Shown in pieces: positions 34,236 through 46,300 of a stretch of DNA of 64,000 nt. This DNA is from Cannabis sativa. Its lineage: Eukaryota > Streptophyta > Magnoliopsida > Rosales > Cannabaceae. The number at the start of each line of letters is the position of its first letter. The stretch's first letter is position 1. The stretch covers positions 11,426,001 to 11,490,000 of the forward strand of contig NC_083607.1 in assembly GCF_029168945.1 (NCBI RefSeq). Reading direction: 5' to 3'. The notes beneath the pieces are model-generated. The model made no database searches, was not told the origin of the DNA, and saw nothing but the letters and a program-made list of their open reading frames with translations. The translations under genes and the position numbers were made by a program.

Positions 34236-36430
34236 CATTTTACTATTTAAATTCGAAAAATAAATTCGAAATTTAAAATAGAATAAATTTGAAAAAAATA
34301 TCTTGTTTAAGTTGTTTAGAAGAATCTAAAATATCCAACTTAAATATTTTTCAAAATAGATTTAATTAAATATAAAAATTAAGTTGTAACCACTTAATTT
34401 GAAAATATTCCATTTTAAGTTTATATTTGAAAAAAATATCAACTTAAAAAATATTTAAAGAATCTTAATAACCAATTCCTGTAATTCCTCAACTTAATTT
34501 TGAAATTTAATATTCAAAAGATATTCAAATTTAAGTTGATTAGTTAGAAAAAAAAAAACTAATTTTCAACTTAAATAGGAATATTTAATGAAATAATTTA
34601 AATTAAGTTTCAGAAAGAATCTAGTTGGTTATAATTTTACATTTAATTAAAACAAGAAAATACATATAGTTTAGCTTAGAATATAATTCATTAAACTATG
34701 TTTTCTTAAATTAATTTTAAAATAAATGAAATTAATTATGTTGCTAATCAATTTTATTAGGTTAAACTAATTTAATTAACCTAGTACAGTTATCCAAATC
34801 AGGCAAATGGGCCTTCACAATTGGGGTAGTTCATGTGAGGGGGAGCTGGGTTCAGTATGTCGTACCCACTTCTATTGCCCCCCAACTCTCACACAAGGCC
34901 TAAAAGAGAGGAATTTAACCTTAAAATGAACAACTGTTATTAATTGAATAGGCCCCAAAACTAAATGGGCCTAGATAAAATCTATCAAAATCTATGACAT
35001 TTTATTTAGCAACAATAACCTATATGCATCTATAACAAAAGTAAACATATAGGCTCACACAGACACACATTTGGATGGATCCTATCATGTTACTAGGTCA
35101 TACACAGATGAAAGAAGATTGTAAAATTTACCTGTTACAAATTATTTACTTGATCTATTGACAATTGGACCATGGGTTAAAATCAGATCATTAGATTTGT
35201 CAACAAGTTAACCATGGCAATTTAGATCAAGCAATAATAGGTTTTACAAAACTTACACACAAGCTAAAACACGTACTCCTGCAACAAAATGAATTGGATA
35301 GTTGGATGTAGAAATTATTTAATTTTAAATAATAATTTTCAAAAATAATTAATAAATAAAAAATATTTTCGGTATTTTAAAAGAAATAAAATAATTAAAA
35401 AAATTTTAAAAATTAAACCTACTATTTTTGAAAAAATAGGTTTCAACTAACTTAAATATCATTTCAAAAATAATTGCTAACCACCTTTTAAATTTTTAAA
35501 GTTATTTTATAAATTAAATATAAAATAAAAAAAAAATAAATATTTTTCAGATTTTATAATTTAATTTAAATAAATATAACATAATTTAAAAGTTAGCAAA
35601 ATATCTTATTTCTATTTAAAATTACATGATTATAGTAATCTTATTTTAGATTTAAATAAGGTCAAATTATTTAAAAAAAAATAATTTGAAAATATTTAAT
35701 ATCTGACCTTTAAATTTAAAAATAAGACAAAATAATCAAATTTAAAAAATAAGATATAAAATCAAGCAAAAAAGATAGATTTTTACCTCTTTTCAAATTC
35801 AAATTACACTAATATCTAAAATTAATTTTAAAAATTCAAATTCATTTATTTCTGATAATTAGATTTGAAAATTGAAAAGTAAAAATCAAAATACAAAACT
35901 ACACAAAAAATCAGAAGTTAATTCCATGAAATAGCATGAAAAATCGAAGAAAACGAAAAAATTTGCGAGCTGTACGGACAGTATGCATTGCATACTGTCC
36001 ATGGGCGTGCAACAGGGGGTCTAACCGAGAAACCTCGGCGCAGGAGGCTGCATGCAGCCTTTCCGCGCGCACAAGGGGAGATTTCAGACACGAAATCATG
36101 TCTGAGCGCGTGTTGTCCGAGGGATGCCCCTCATCCGCGCGTAGGTGAGTGACACCTCCCTCATATTTTTCCGATTTTCAAAAATTCATAACTAATTCAA
36201 ATAAAATCGAAATTGAGTTCTGTAAAAAAGTAAATTGCTTAATTTTTCCCAAACTATCCAATAAAATAATTCCAGAAACAGATTTTCAATTATTGTTCAC
36301 GAAAATTCACAAACATCAATCAATCATCATACAACACACAAAACAACATGATACCATCCAAATCACAAACAAATCGTTTTAAGTCCAAATTTCTTGCAAG
36401 CAAATCAATTACCATGGCTCTGAGGCCAGT
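34236..36430 (-). mobile_element. non-coding leader/internal region of a minus-strand LTR retrotransposon
   Basis: Adjoins the LTR at 36431-38291 and starts with a primer-binding site on the - strand. There is no gag or pol. The part at 34240-35900 is very AT-rich apart from a more complex block (about 34790-35300). An unusual GC-rich island lies at 35960-36150. The other LTR is missing, or replaced by the oppositely oriented fragment at 33023. Confidence 0.5.
36413..36428 (-). other. primer-binding site, iMet-type but altered
   Basis: On the - strand TGGCCTCAGAGCCATGG begins about two bases after the LTR end. The usual copia PBS is TGGTATCAGAGC, complementary to initiator tRNA-Met. Here TA is replaced by CC. 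Confidence 0.6.
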
Positions 36431-38291
36431 TGTTAGAAATTATTTTACCAGGATCTTAGATCTACTCACAAGTATGTTGATTAACACCCTAAATATGAAC
36501 TTATAAAACGATTATAAATAAACACATATAAAGTATGAGAAACCTTACATTGGGTGCAGCGGAATAATATATCTCCTTCCACTCAGATCTCTAACCCTTG
36601 TATCCTTTCTGTCGCAGAGTATTATCAAGATCTGAGCCCGGATGTCCTTCTTGTTGAATGTCTTTCTTCACGATCTTCCTCACTATGATTGAGGTACTAC
36701 TTGCTGTGTGTAGGCACTACTCTATCACTAAGAGGTTTGAAATATTCAATGAAGAAGAAGAAAGGAGAGTAGCGGCTACGTTCGAGTGAAAGGCTCAGGT
36801 TTTTCTTTGAAGGAAACAAGATGCAAAAGTCACTTTTTCCTGAAGCCATCACTATCTATTTATAGCATGCCACATAGGGTTAGGTTTGAATTATTTGGCA
36901 TTAAAATAATGAAAATATTAAATGATAAACCCTACAAAGGTGGCCGGCCATGGCTAGTGGATTTGGGCTTCACTTTTGCAATTTTACTGTTTTATCATTT
37001 CTGTATCTCATTTTCTCAAAAACGCCAATTTTCAAATTCAACCATTTAAATGTCAATTTCAACTATTTAATAATTATAAATAATATTGTCATTTATCATA
37101 TTTATTAATTAGACCAAACAAAGTATCTTAATTAACAAATATGCCCCTAAAAACTCTTTCTTTACTATTTTGCCCTTGCTTAGTGAAAAAATTCACAAAT
37201 AGACATAGTCTAATTTGAGAATTATAATTGATAAATCAAAACCAATTAAATGAGTCTTACAAGTAATATTGTCTCAACTAGTGGGGGGACCATGGGTCTA
37301 TATATCCGAGCTTCCAATAAGCAGATCAAGAATTTACATCCTAAATTCACTGACTTATTAATTCTTCGTTGAATCCACGCATAGAACTTAGAATTGCACT
37401 CTCAGTATAAAAAACGCTCTATATGTTCCACCATATAGACACGTCATTAGTTATCCATTGTTATAATCTTAATTTGATCAATGATCCTCTATATAGATGA
37501 TCTACACTGTAAAGGGATTAGATTACCGTAACACCCTACAATGTATTTTATCCTTAAAACACTTAACCCCGTATAAATGATATTTCAGCTAAGTGAAATG
37601 AGTACTCCACCATTTATTTTCGTTTGGTCAAGCTCAAAGGAAATCATCCTTTACTTTCTATTTGCCAGATAGAAGCTATAGATTCCATATTTATGTTAGC
37701 GCTCCCACTCAATTGCACTACCGTGTTCCCAAAATGTACGTATCACCCTGACCCAAAAGTAGGCTTAACTAACAAATCAAAGAACACGAATAACACTCTT
37801 GAGATTGAACCTAATCATATGAGGATTAAGATCATTTGATCTAGGATCAACTAGGCGATATTGACTTGAATAGATATTACGGTAAGTTTAATAAATCTAT
37901 GTCAAAGTTCAATATCGGTCCCTTCCGATGCATACTCCATGCACCCAACCCAAGCTTTACTTTAACCAATGCTCTGGAAAGAACATAGTAATTTTCCAAA
38001 TGCAAGTAAACTCTGTTGTAGATTGTCATATCAGTAAAACCCCAGTGTTCTGATAAATCTAGGAATCTTTATTCACATAGTCATGTTTACTTTCCACTGT
38101 GTTGACAACACAATAAACAGGATCAAGTATGTGAAAAGGGTTTGGATGAATTTATAAATCAAATAGACAAGCAATTGATAAGATGAACCAAAACATACAA
38201 ATGAATGAAAAAATACTTCTGTTTCTTTATTGATATTGAATAAAATGGATTATATTAAAATAGAGTTTTATTTAGGGCATAAAACCCAACA
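36431..38291 (-). mobile_element. LTR (1.9-kb family), minus orientation
   Basis: The reverse complement of the other four copies: it starts TGTTAGAAATTATTTTACCA on the + strand and ends ggcataaaacccaaca. It acts as the 5' LTR of a minus-strand element whose leader lies at lower coordinates. Confidence 0.8.
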
Positions 38292-39110
38292 CTTTTAGGG
38301 TCGGCCTAGGCAACACTTCATACCAAATGCCCCTTATTTCTCTTACAACCACTATGTTTCCTCATGTTTCAAAGATGGTGTGGTCGTACTTTTGACACAT
38401 CTACCATTGAAGTATGTGAGTATGCCTCATTGGTGGAGCCTACCTCGAGGGTCAAGGAAGGGCCTAATCAATGAGACAACCACTATGGCCAGAGAGCGTG
38501 TGGAGGGTTTGCTACCAAGCAAGCTAGCGTACAGACAACTCACTTGATACTGGGCGAGCGCATGGAGGGCTTGCTTGCTTGGTACTCACTTAGTAAATAG
38601 TACACATTCGATATTTGTGGAAAAACTCCATAAAAAATATATTTGTGGGAAAGAAAAATTATGGGAAATATTTAATCAATTATTTTAAAATATTAAAGTT
38701 TTTATTAATCTTTTAAAATATTATTGTACTGTATAATTATTTGTAAATACTATTTTTAATGGCATTTAATTCATCAACATATTGAAGAAACAGATGGTGA
38801 TATGTGGGTTCCTTCTCACTTCAATTCAATCAACTCATTCTTTGAATTTAGTTGAATTTTCTCTCATTCAAACGTATTGACATTTTCATCATTTGTTTAC
38901 TAAATTCATCAATCTGTTTGTAATAATCTCTTTTCTTCTGTCCTAATTCTGTGGGGCAACCATGAAATGAAGTAGTAGTTGGCAAACATAAAAGTCAAGA
39001 ACTTATTTATGTATATCCACACCAATGCGGCTGCTCTTTGGTCTCCATCGCCGGCCAAGGATGTTTGAGCATCTTCAATTAAGTGTTACAAATATTGTGT
39101 ACATTTATTT
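38292..39110. other. intergenic DNA
   Basis: No gene is recognised. Around 38450-38580 the phrase gcatggagggcttgcttg and a similar gtgtggagggtttgct recur. The remainder is AT-rich. Confidence 0.4.
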
Positions 39111-39465
39111 GAGTAATTTGTGCAAAATCTTCTTATGTTTTAATTTTTATACACTTAATTTTCTTAATTTTTTTTTGTGGCAAAATCTCCTTAAGTTTAT
39201 TTTTTTTTTGTAAATTTAAGATTTCAATTAGATATTACCATTAAATACCAACTGGATTACTATTGTATTTACTTCGAGGTTTTACTGTTATATATACACA
39301 AGTGTAAACTGTGATTATCCAGTTAATATTTAACGGTAATATTTAACTGACATGTCAAATTTTACAAAAAAGAAATAAACATAAGGGGGTTTTGTCACAA
39401 AAAAAAAAAAAATGAAATTAAGTATATAAAAATTAAAACATAAAGAATTTCACCATAAATTGCTC
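39111..39465. mobile_element. MULE-type MITE
   Basis: 355 bp. The left end is gagtaatttgtgcaaaatct. The right end read inversely is gagcaatttatggtgaaatt, and similarity continues inward (tttatgttttaatttttata). The flanking 9-mers catttattt and tatttattt differ at one base, fitting a MULE TSD. The terminus matches the MITE at 60793. Confidence 0.75.
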
Positions 39466-40070
39466 TATTTATTTTTTGGATTATGTTAATAAAATTAAAT
39501 TCCAATAATAATATAATATTGTCTAAATTTTACACATACTAAAAATTAAACAGAATTTGATACAAAATATAGCATACGCTAAATATTAAATCATAATAAG
39601 TATTATTTTTTATTTTTTAATTTGCTAGTCATGAATGGTTTTAATAAACTTTTACATTTTATTTATATATTTAGTAAGATTTTTATACACTTTTAATTAA
39701 AATTTAATGTATTTGTTGATTTTTTTTTACATATTTTTATTAAAAATAAAGTTAATTTACATTAAAGTAGAGTTGCTAAAAGGCATCATTAGTATTTAAC
39801 ACTCTCCTCAGTGCCATACCGCTATTAGTATAATTAAGTATCGAGTCTCATATAACTTAAGAAAATAACTTTTAGAGAATATCTCTAACTAATCGTGGGA
39901 CGCCACTATATAGAAAGTATTAAGCACCACTAGTGTTCAAAAGAAATGCTCTTAAATATAATATTAGCTCATTTATTAGCCAAATTTAGCACAAATTCTA
40001 CATCATTCATTAAAGATTGTCCTATGCTCCCCAAATAAATATATATAACAAGTGTATATAAATTCTCATA
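39466..40070. other. AT-rich flank with a second copy of the 5050-type MITE
   Basis: The MITE related to that in the LHW-like intron lies at about 39774-39950. No gene. The last nine bases (attctcata) are the left TSD of the large MULE. Confidence 0.5.
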
Positions 40071-40245
40071 GGGAAATTTGAATTTTCATGCTTAAATAAC
40101 CTAAAAATTTGTCTCCTAAATGCAAAGTTATAAAAATTGGTAATATATGACCATTTTATCAATTTTCCTAAACTACCCCTCTCATTTCTAATCAGCTCTC
40201 TTCCTCTCTCTTCGTCTCTCTTCCCCACCAGCCGATCCCTTTCCC

Positions 40246-40306
40246 ATTCCAACACCAAACCCACACTTCCCACACCAAACCCACACTTCCCACACCAAAC
40301 CCACAC
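40246..40306 (+). repeat. 20-bp tandem repeat in the Ulp1 gene leader
   Basis: About three copies of cacaccaaacccacacttcc sit in a pyrimidine-rich leader (flanked on both sides by ctctcttcctctctcttcg), just upstream of the start-codon exon. Confidence 0.8.
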
Positions 40307-40384
40307 AGTCGGACCCTCTCTCTTCCTCTCTCTTCGCTGCTCGCCGGACCCGTGACACCCTTCGACGAACTGCCAACATCGACA

Positions 40385-43300
40385 ATGTCAAAGGTATGTT
40401 TTTTTTTTGTTTTTTTAGAAAGGATTTAAAGATTACTTATGTTTGAGATTGTTTGTGAGATATTATTGGTTAGATTTAGGTTTTTTTGTGAAAATGGGAT
40501 TCGGATTCCGACTGTGAAGATGGGGTTCGGATTCCGACTGAAAAATGGGCTTTGGATCTGGGGAAGAAGACCGGCCCGATGGTGTGACATCGGTCCGATG
40601 GTCCGATTGGGGTGGGTCCGATGGTCCGATTGGGGTGTGGGTCGGGTCCGATTGGGGTGTTCGTGTATGGGTCCGATGTTGGGTCGGACTGTTATGCTGT
40701 ATGGGCAGGGAGATTGGACCGATGGGTCCGATTGGACCGATGGGTCCGATGGGTACCCAATCGGGCCAATCGGACCAATCGGACCCGATATTAATTTTTT
40801 TTTTTTTAATATTAATGATTTAGTAATTGTTTTAGGTATTAATTTATTATTATATTATTTAGTGATTGTTTTAGGTATTAATTTATTTTTAATGACTTAA
40901 TAAGTATTTTTTAATTAATTATTGGTAAGTAATAATTTTTAATTTATTATTAATTATTAATTATTGTTTTAATTTTTATTGTTTTATTAATTATTGTTTT
41001 AGTATTAATTAGTAATTATTGTTTTAGTATTATTTATTAATTATTGTTTTATTATTAATTATTAATTTTTGTTTTATTTTTTATTTTTTTATTAATTATT
41101 GTATTTTTATTAATTATTAATTAATGTTTTAGTATTAATTATTGTAGTAATTTGTATTGTGTTATTATTTATTATTTTTTACTAATTATTAGTTATTAAT
41201 TATTAATTATCATTTTATTATTAATTATTAATTATTGTTTTAATTTGTATTGTGTTATTATTTATTAATATTTTACTAATTATTAATTATTAATTATGAA
41301 TTTGTATTATTTATTAATTATTGTTTTATTATTAATTATTAACTTTTGTATTGTTGACCGAGGTTTTCGGCAACTATTAAAATATAATTATAATAAGGAG
41401 CTGTAAGAAAGTGAGATGAAGATTTTTTACGTGGTTGGGGCGTTAATGAGCCTTAGTCCACGAGCCACTGCTATTAATGGATGTATTTAATACAGATTCT
41501 ACACTTGAGAGAATGTTTTTCTCTTAAATACAGAGAATGTTCTTGGTGAGTTATTTCTCTTCTTGCTCTTTTGCAACCAAGATTCTCGACCCCATTAAAT
41601 GAGCTTTGAGGGGGTATTTATAGTGTTTTGGTGGGGTAATCCCTAGAATTGTTCTTACACATGTGTCTGTAAGTATCCATAAAGTTGGGCATTTCCGATG
41701 AATATACCATGGGTGATGCATGGTCAAATCCCTAGGTGCTGTAGGGTTTTTATGGAGAATGTCCTTTTTGTCTTGTGATTGACGTGACTCTTCGCAGAGT
41801 AGCCGTCGCTAGACTTAAATGATCATTCTTGTGTATTTCTTTGTTTGGGGGTTGTGCCGTCAGACTTTATTGCGTGTTACAGTCCCAACACGCTTCCTCC
41901 CATGCAGCATTAAATGCGACTTGATTTCTCGGGAGAGACCTGACACATCCCGGAGAGCCTTCATGCTATACTAGCTTCCTGGAGTACCTTGTACTCCGGG
42001 TGTCTCCTCCGGGACCCATGCTAATAGCGCTTCCTAGTGGCATAAAAAGACTTAGCAAATCTTTCCAAGCTATCTGATCCACGTGTCCCCTCTCGACTGG
42101 TCCACGTATTTTGGGCGAATACTGGAGCAACATTTACCCCCCAAGCCTTGTTTACTTAGTAAAAATAAACCAAGGCTTGTTCAAGTGTCTCCGGTTGACT
42201 CTTCGTTTCCCTAGCTCGAGCCTCGAGCGCGTGGGGGCAAATTAAATGATGTCATTTAATGCAGCGATTTGCTTTTTGCAGGAATGTTCCCAGTCGCCTC
42301 CTCGGTCTTCTGATACGACCTGGGGGCGCGTGGAGGTGCGTCTGATAGTGGCATTAAATGCAGCGATTCGCTTTTGCAGAGGTCGATTCGTTTCGCGCCC
42401 CATGATTGATGCGGCGCATTGATGGTGTCAGACGGATACTCAAACGTTTCCACCGCCTTAATGGTAGATTGATCTGGTCCGTTGATCTTTGGGAATTCGA
42501 ATCGTGCGTTTCCCCCACCGTGCGATTGGTAGGTGAAGACGCCCGTTCCTCATGCACTTTTGCCTATAAAAGCCACCACCTTTCCTTCATTTCGGTTACT
42601 TTCCATTCCTTGCCATTTCTGCTCGAATTTCCTAGAGAGAAAATTCCTCAAAGTAGCACGAACTGTCTTAATACCCAGACACTTCATTCAATTTTCCAGT
42701 GTTTGATTTTGCCAGTGCTTCTCAACTCTCACTCGACCACCTTCAGTACCTCCAGTTCAACGATCAACTGTAAGTTTCTTGCATCCTTAGATAATAACAT
42801 GCTTATATTTACTTCATTCGTTTTCTGGGTTCGCACTTAGAGGCTTCTGGGTGTGTGAGTGTTTAAGTTCTTCGAGTTCTTTTTTATGTTTACTGCATTA
42901 GTTGTAGAATCGCCATTTATCATGCCCCTGCTGTAGTTATACAGTTCTGTTTGAAGAGGGCCATGTGTTCTTCGTTTAACAGTTGCTTAGGGCATAAGAT
43001 GGCTTTTCTTTTTTTTTTCTTTTTGCGAAACCACTTTCTGCGATTTCATTGCACCCGACACTTGTTGAGGGATTCTCTCCAGAGTTTCCCAGGTGACACG
43101 TGTCCGGAGGGGGCCTCTTTCCAGCGGTTAGGGGACCCCCACTCCCTTTTTCTTGATTTAGGGTTTGGTATGGGACCTAACTGCTGGGCTTTTCTCTTTC
43201 CCTTTTGTTTTTCTCAGAACACAAAATGTCTACTTCTGGCTCAAAATCTTCTAAGAAGAAAGGGAAAAGTATGGCCACGCTGGAGGAGGTTTCTTTGGGA

Positions 43301-46300
43301 CCCGTTGCCCAGGAGGGGTACAAGTCCCGTGCAACTGGTTGGGAAGCGGTCGAGCTTCGATCGACCCTGACTTGTCCTCACCAGCTGGAGAACATTATTA
43401 ATGTGGCTGGGATCAAACCCTCCACCTCGGGGACCTTCCACCGGCCTCCTCGTGACTCGGAGACGCCTAATCACAACTATGACGGCTTCGGGGCTTGGAG
43501 TCAGACCCATTTGATGGCCGGTGCCATGCTCCCGCTCCAAGATTACTTTGTGAATTTTCTTGTATTTGTCGGCCTTGCGCCATACCAACTTATTCCTCAA
43601 GCCTACCGCCTGCTCTCAGGCTTATTCATTTTTTACACCGCCCGTGGCTGGGGGTCTCCCAGCCCGGCAGAAATTTTATATTTTTATGAACTTGTATCCG
43701 TCCCCAAGAAAGGGGACAAACTTAAGGATGGTTTTTATGGGTTCCGGATCCACCCTGCTACCGAGGGGGTGGTTCCATATAATAGGCAGACTCATGTTAA
43801 GGAGTACCGCCACCGCTTTTTCTTCTCGTCCGGGTTCAGGGCCGTGGACCACCCGGAGCTTCTCACGGAGTGGGTGCGGATCCCACCTTACCAGCGGACG
43901 CTTCCCACTCAGGCTTTCCTTCGAAGGGCCCAAGCCTTCGCCTCTTACGACCACGCCGATCTTGATGTCGGGGGCCTGGTCACCACGGAGAATTGTAGGA
44001 AGGCCAAACTTATCCTTTCTCATCAATCCGTGGATGACTCCAACCTCTCACGGGTCATCTGCCCCAATGTGAGGGCACCGGTTGCGGAGAAGGCCTTCCG
44101 GGATGAGCTCATTGCTACGGCAGAGAAGAAGTACCAAGATTATCTCTACCGGAAGGCCCAGGAGAAGGCGTACTCTAAGGCCCAGGCCGCCTCTGGGAGA
44201 GGGCTTCGCGTGGGGAGTCCGGTGGTGCGAAGGAGCCAAGCCATTGGCGGGAAGTCCGAGGCTAAATTTTTTGACAAGATACTTCAAGAAGAGATTGGGG
44301 GTCCTTCCGCCGAGAGGCCCCTTCGTCTTGAAGATTCTTCTGAGAATCAGACTTCCCGGCCTCAGCCTTCAGCCCCCGAACCAAACTCGGGTGCTCCCGG
44401 TGCTAGCACTTCCGGTGCCGGTGGTAAGTCTCCCTTGATAATTCGCTATGTTCCTTCCGTTGATGAATATACCAGTCATAGACCCGTAGGGTTCGACGAG
44501 CGTCTCTGTAGGTTTAAGATGCCGTCGACCCGGTGGGGGGATCATTTGAAGGAATTTTATTTTACGAACTTAGGAGATTACCTAGGTCGGTCCCGGATGG
44601 GCTCCGGCCCTCCGGAACCTATTCCCTTATGTCCATCGGCTTACATAGCGTCCAGCTGGTTTCGGCCCTCGGACAGTTATCTTGGAGATGATGCTGCCAG
44701 CATTAAAGTTCGGGACTTTGCTAGGGCCGAATTAGGAAGTTCGGGTAGGAGTAGCTTATTTGCTGCATCTTTTATAAGCGGTTCCTCACGAACTTCTAAC
44801 ACTTGCTTATTTTTTGGAACAGGTACCTCCATGGATGCCATCCTGGAACAGCTTGCCGGGGTTCATACTCCCGTGGCTCCTCCGGCTTTCACCCCCTCTC
44901 CCCCGGCTCCTTCCTTGAAGGTTCCTTCCGGCGCTCCCCCCGAAACCATTGACTTAGTGGATGACGAGGAGGTGCTTCCGGGAGAAGGCCAAGGGAAAGG
45001 GTGGGACTTCTCGGAGGAAGCCGTTGAGGGTATTGGAGAGCCTCAAGCCCCTCCAGTGGTAGCAGAGGAGGACGAGGAGGAGCCTGAAGCGACTCTGATT
45101 CGCAAGCGTAAGGGCAAGATGATTGCCCAGGACGAGCCGAAGAGGCCTCGGAGGGCCGACACTCCTGCCCATGGCCTAGACGGCGGGGTCTCCCCGATGG
45201 AGGAAAATCCTGCTCCTCCCCACATTGATCTTACCCCGATTCCGGGGGATGAGGTGAGGCAGGAGCTTCGCATAGCCAAACACAACTATGCTATGGACGA
45301 GTACTCCCGGGGGTATGCTGAAGTGGAGGCTCTTAGGAGGATTCTGCGAGCTGAGGTTGAGGCGAGCATCAACCACCCGGACTACCATGATCCGTGGAAC
45401 CTCAATCTGGACCCCTTAACGGACTGGTTCCGCCCCCTCCTAGGGCCTACCTTGGCTCCCTTCGCCGCGGAGATGACCGGTGAGTTCGCTTCCCAGCTTA
45501 CACGCTGTGCGCCCAAGCGGTTTGCCACTTGTGCTTCCCTGAACTCCATCTTCCAGGTCCAGGACCTCAGCCATTCTCTCACAGTGGTAAGTACTTTGCA
45601 ATTTTTTTTGCGTTTCCTTTTTGTTGTTTGTATTTTGTTTTCTTCCTTTGAGAAATTTTTCCTTATACTTCGTTATGGTTCAGCTTGCTGCTGAGGCTGG
45701 CCGCCTCTCCAGGAACATCATAAACCATGGCTTCGCTCTGTCCGACTTTGGGGACATGAACGACGTCAGGAAGGTCCTCCAGGACCTCACAGCGGAGAGG
45801 CAGATCTACCAGGAGGCTGCCGAGCGCCAGGAGGCAGCGGCCAAGGCCAAGGAAGAGGAGGCCAAACGGAGGGAGGCTCAGGCGGAGGCCATGATCCGGG
45901 ACGAGGCCCAGCGGAGAGACAGGATGGAGGCCCACCACCAGGAGGAACTAAGGGCTCAAACCGAGGCTGTCGAGAAGGCCAGGCGAGATCTCCGGGAGGC
46001 CAGGGAGGCTTTGGATGAAATGGCCGCCAAGGTGAGGTCTCTAGAGGAGACTCACCAGTCGGATATCGAATCCAAGGCCGCTCTAGCTGCGGAGTTGAAG
46101 GAGCTTAGGGATTACAAAGATCAGTCTACCAGGAAGGCCAAGAGGGCCGAGCTCCTTTCTCCTGTTTCCTGCGCCCGGTGCCCGAAGCGCTTTGATGATG
46201 GTGTCTACATGGCTTGGGCCACCAATGATCAGAGTATCAAGCTTACTTTTTATCCCAAACCCGAGGAAATGATTGCCAGATTCCGGGAAAAGAAGAAGAA

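Noticed and set aside
40022..40391. - strand ORFs with GVWCGKCGFGV repeats
   Set aside because: They are antisense to the 20-bp tandem repeats in the Ulp1 gene leader.
40439..40900. + strand ORFs rich in GPMGPIGP
   Set aside because: They are translations of the GGTCCGAT array within an intron.
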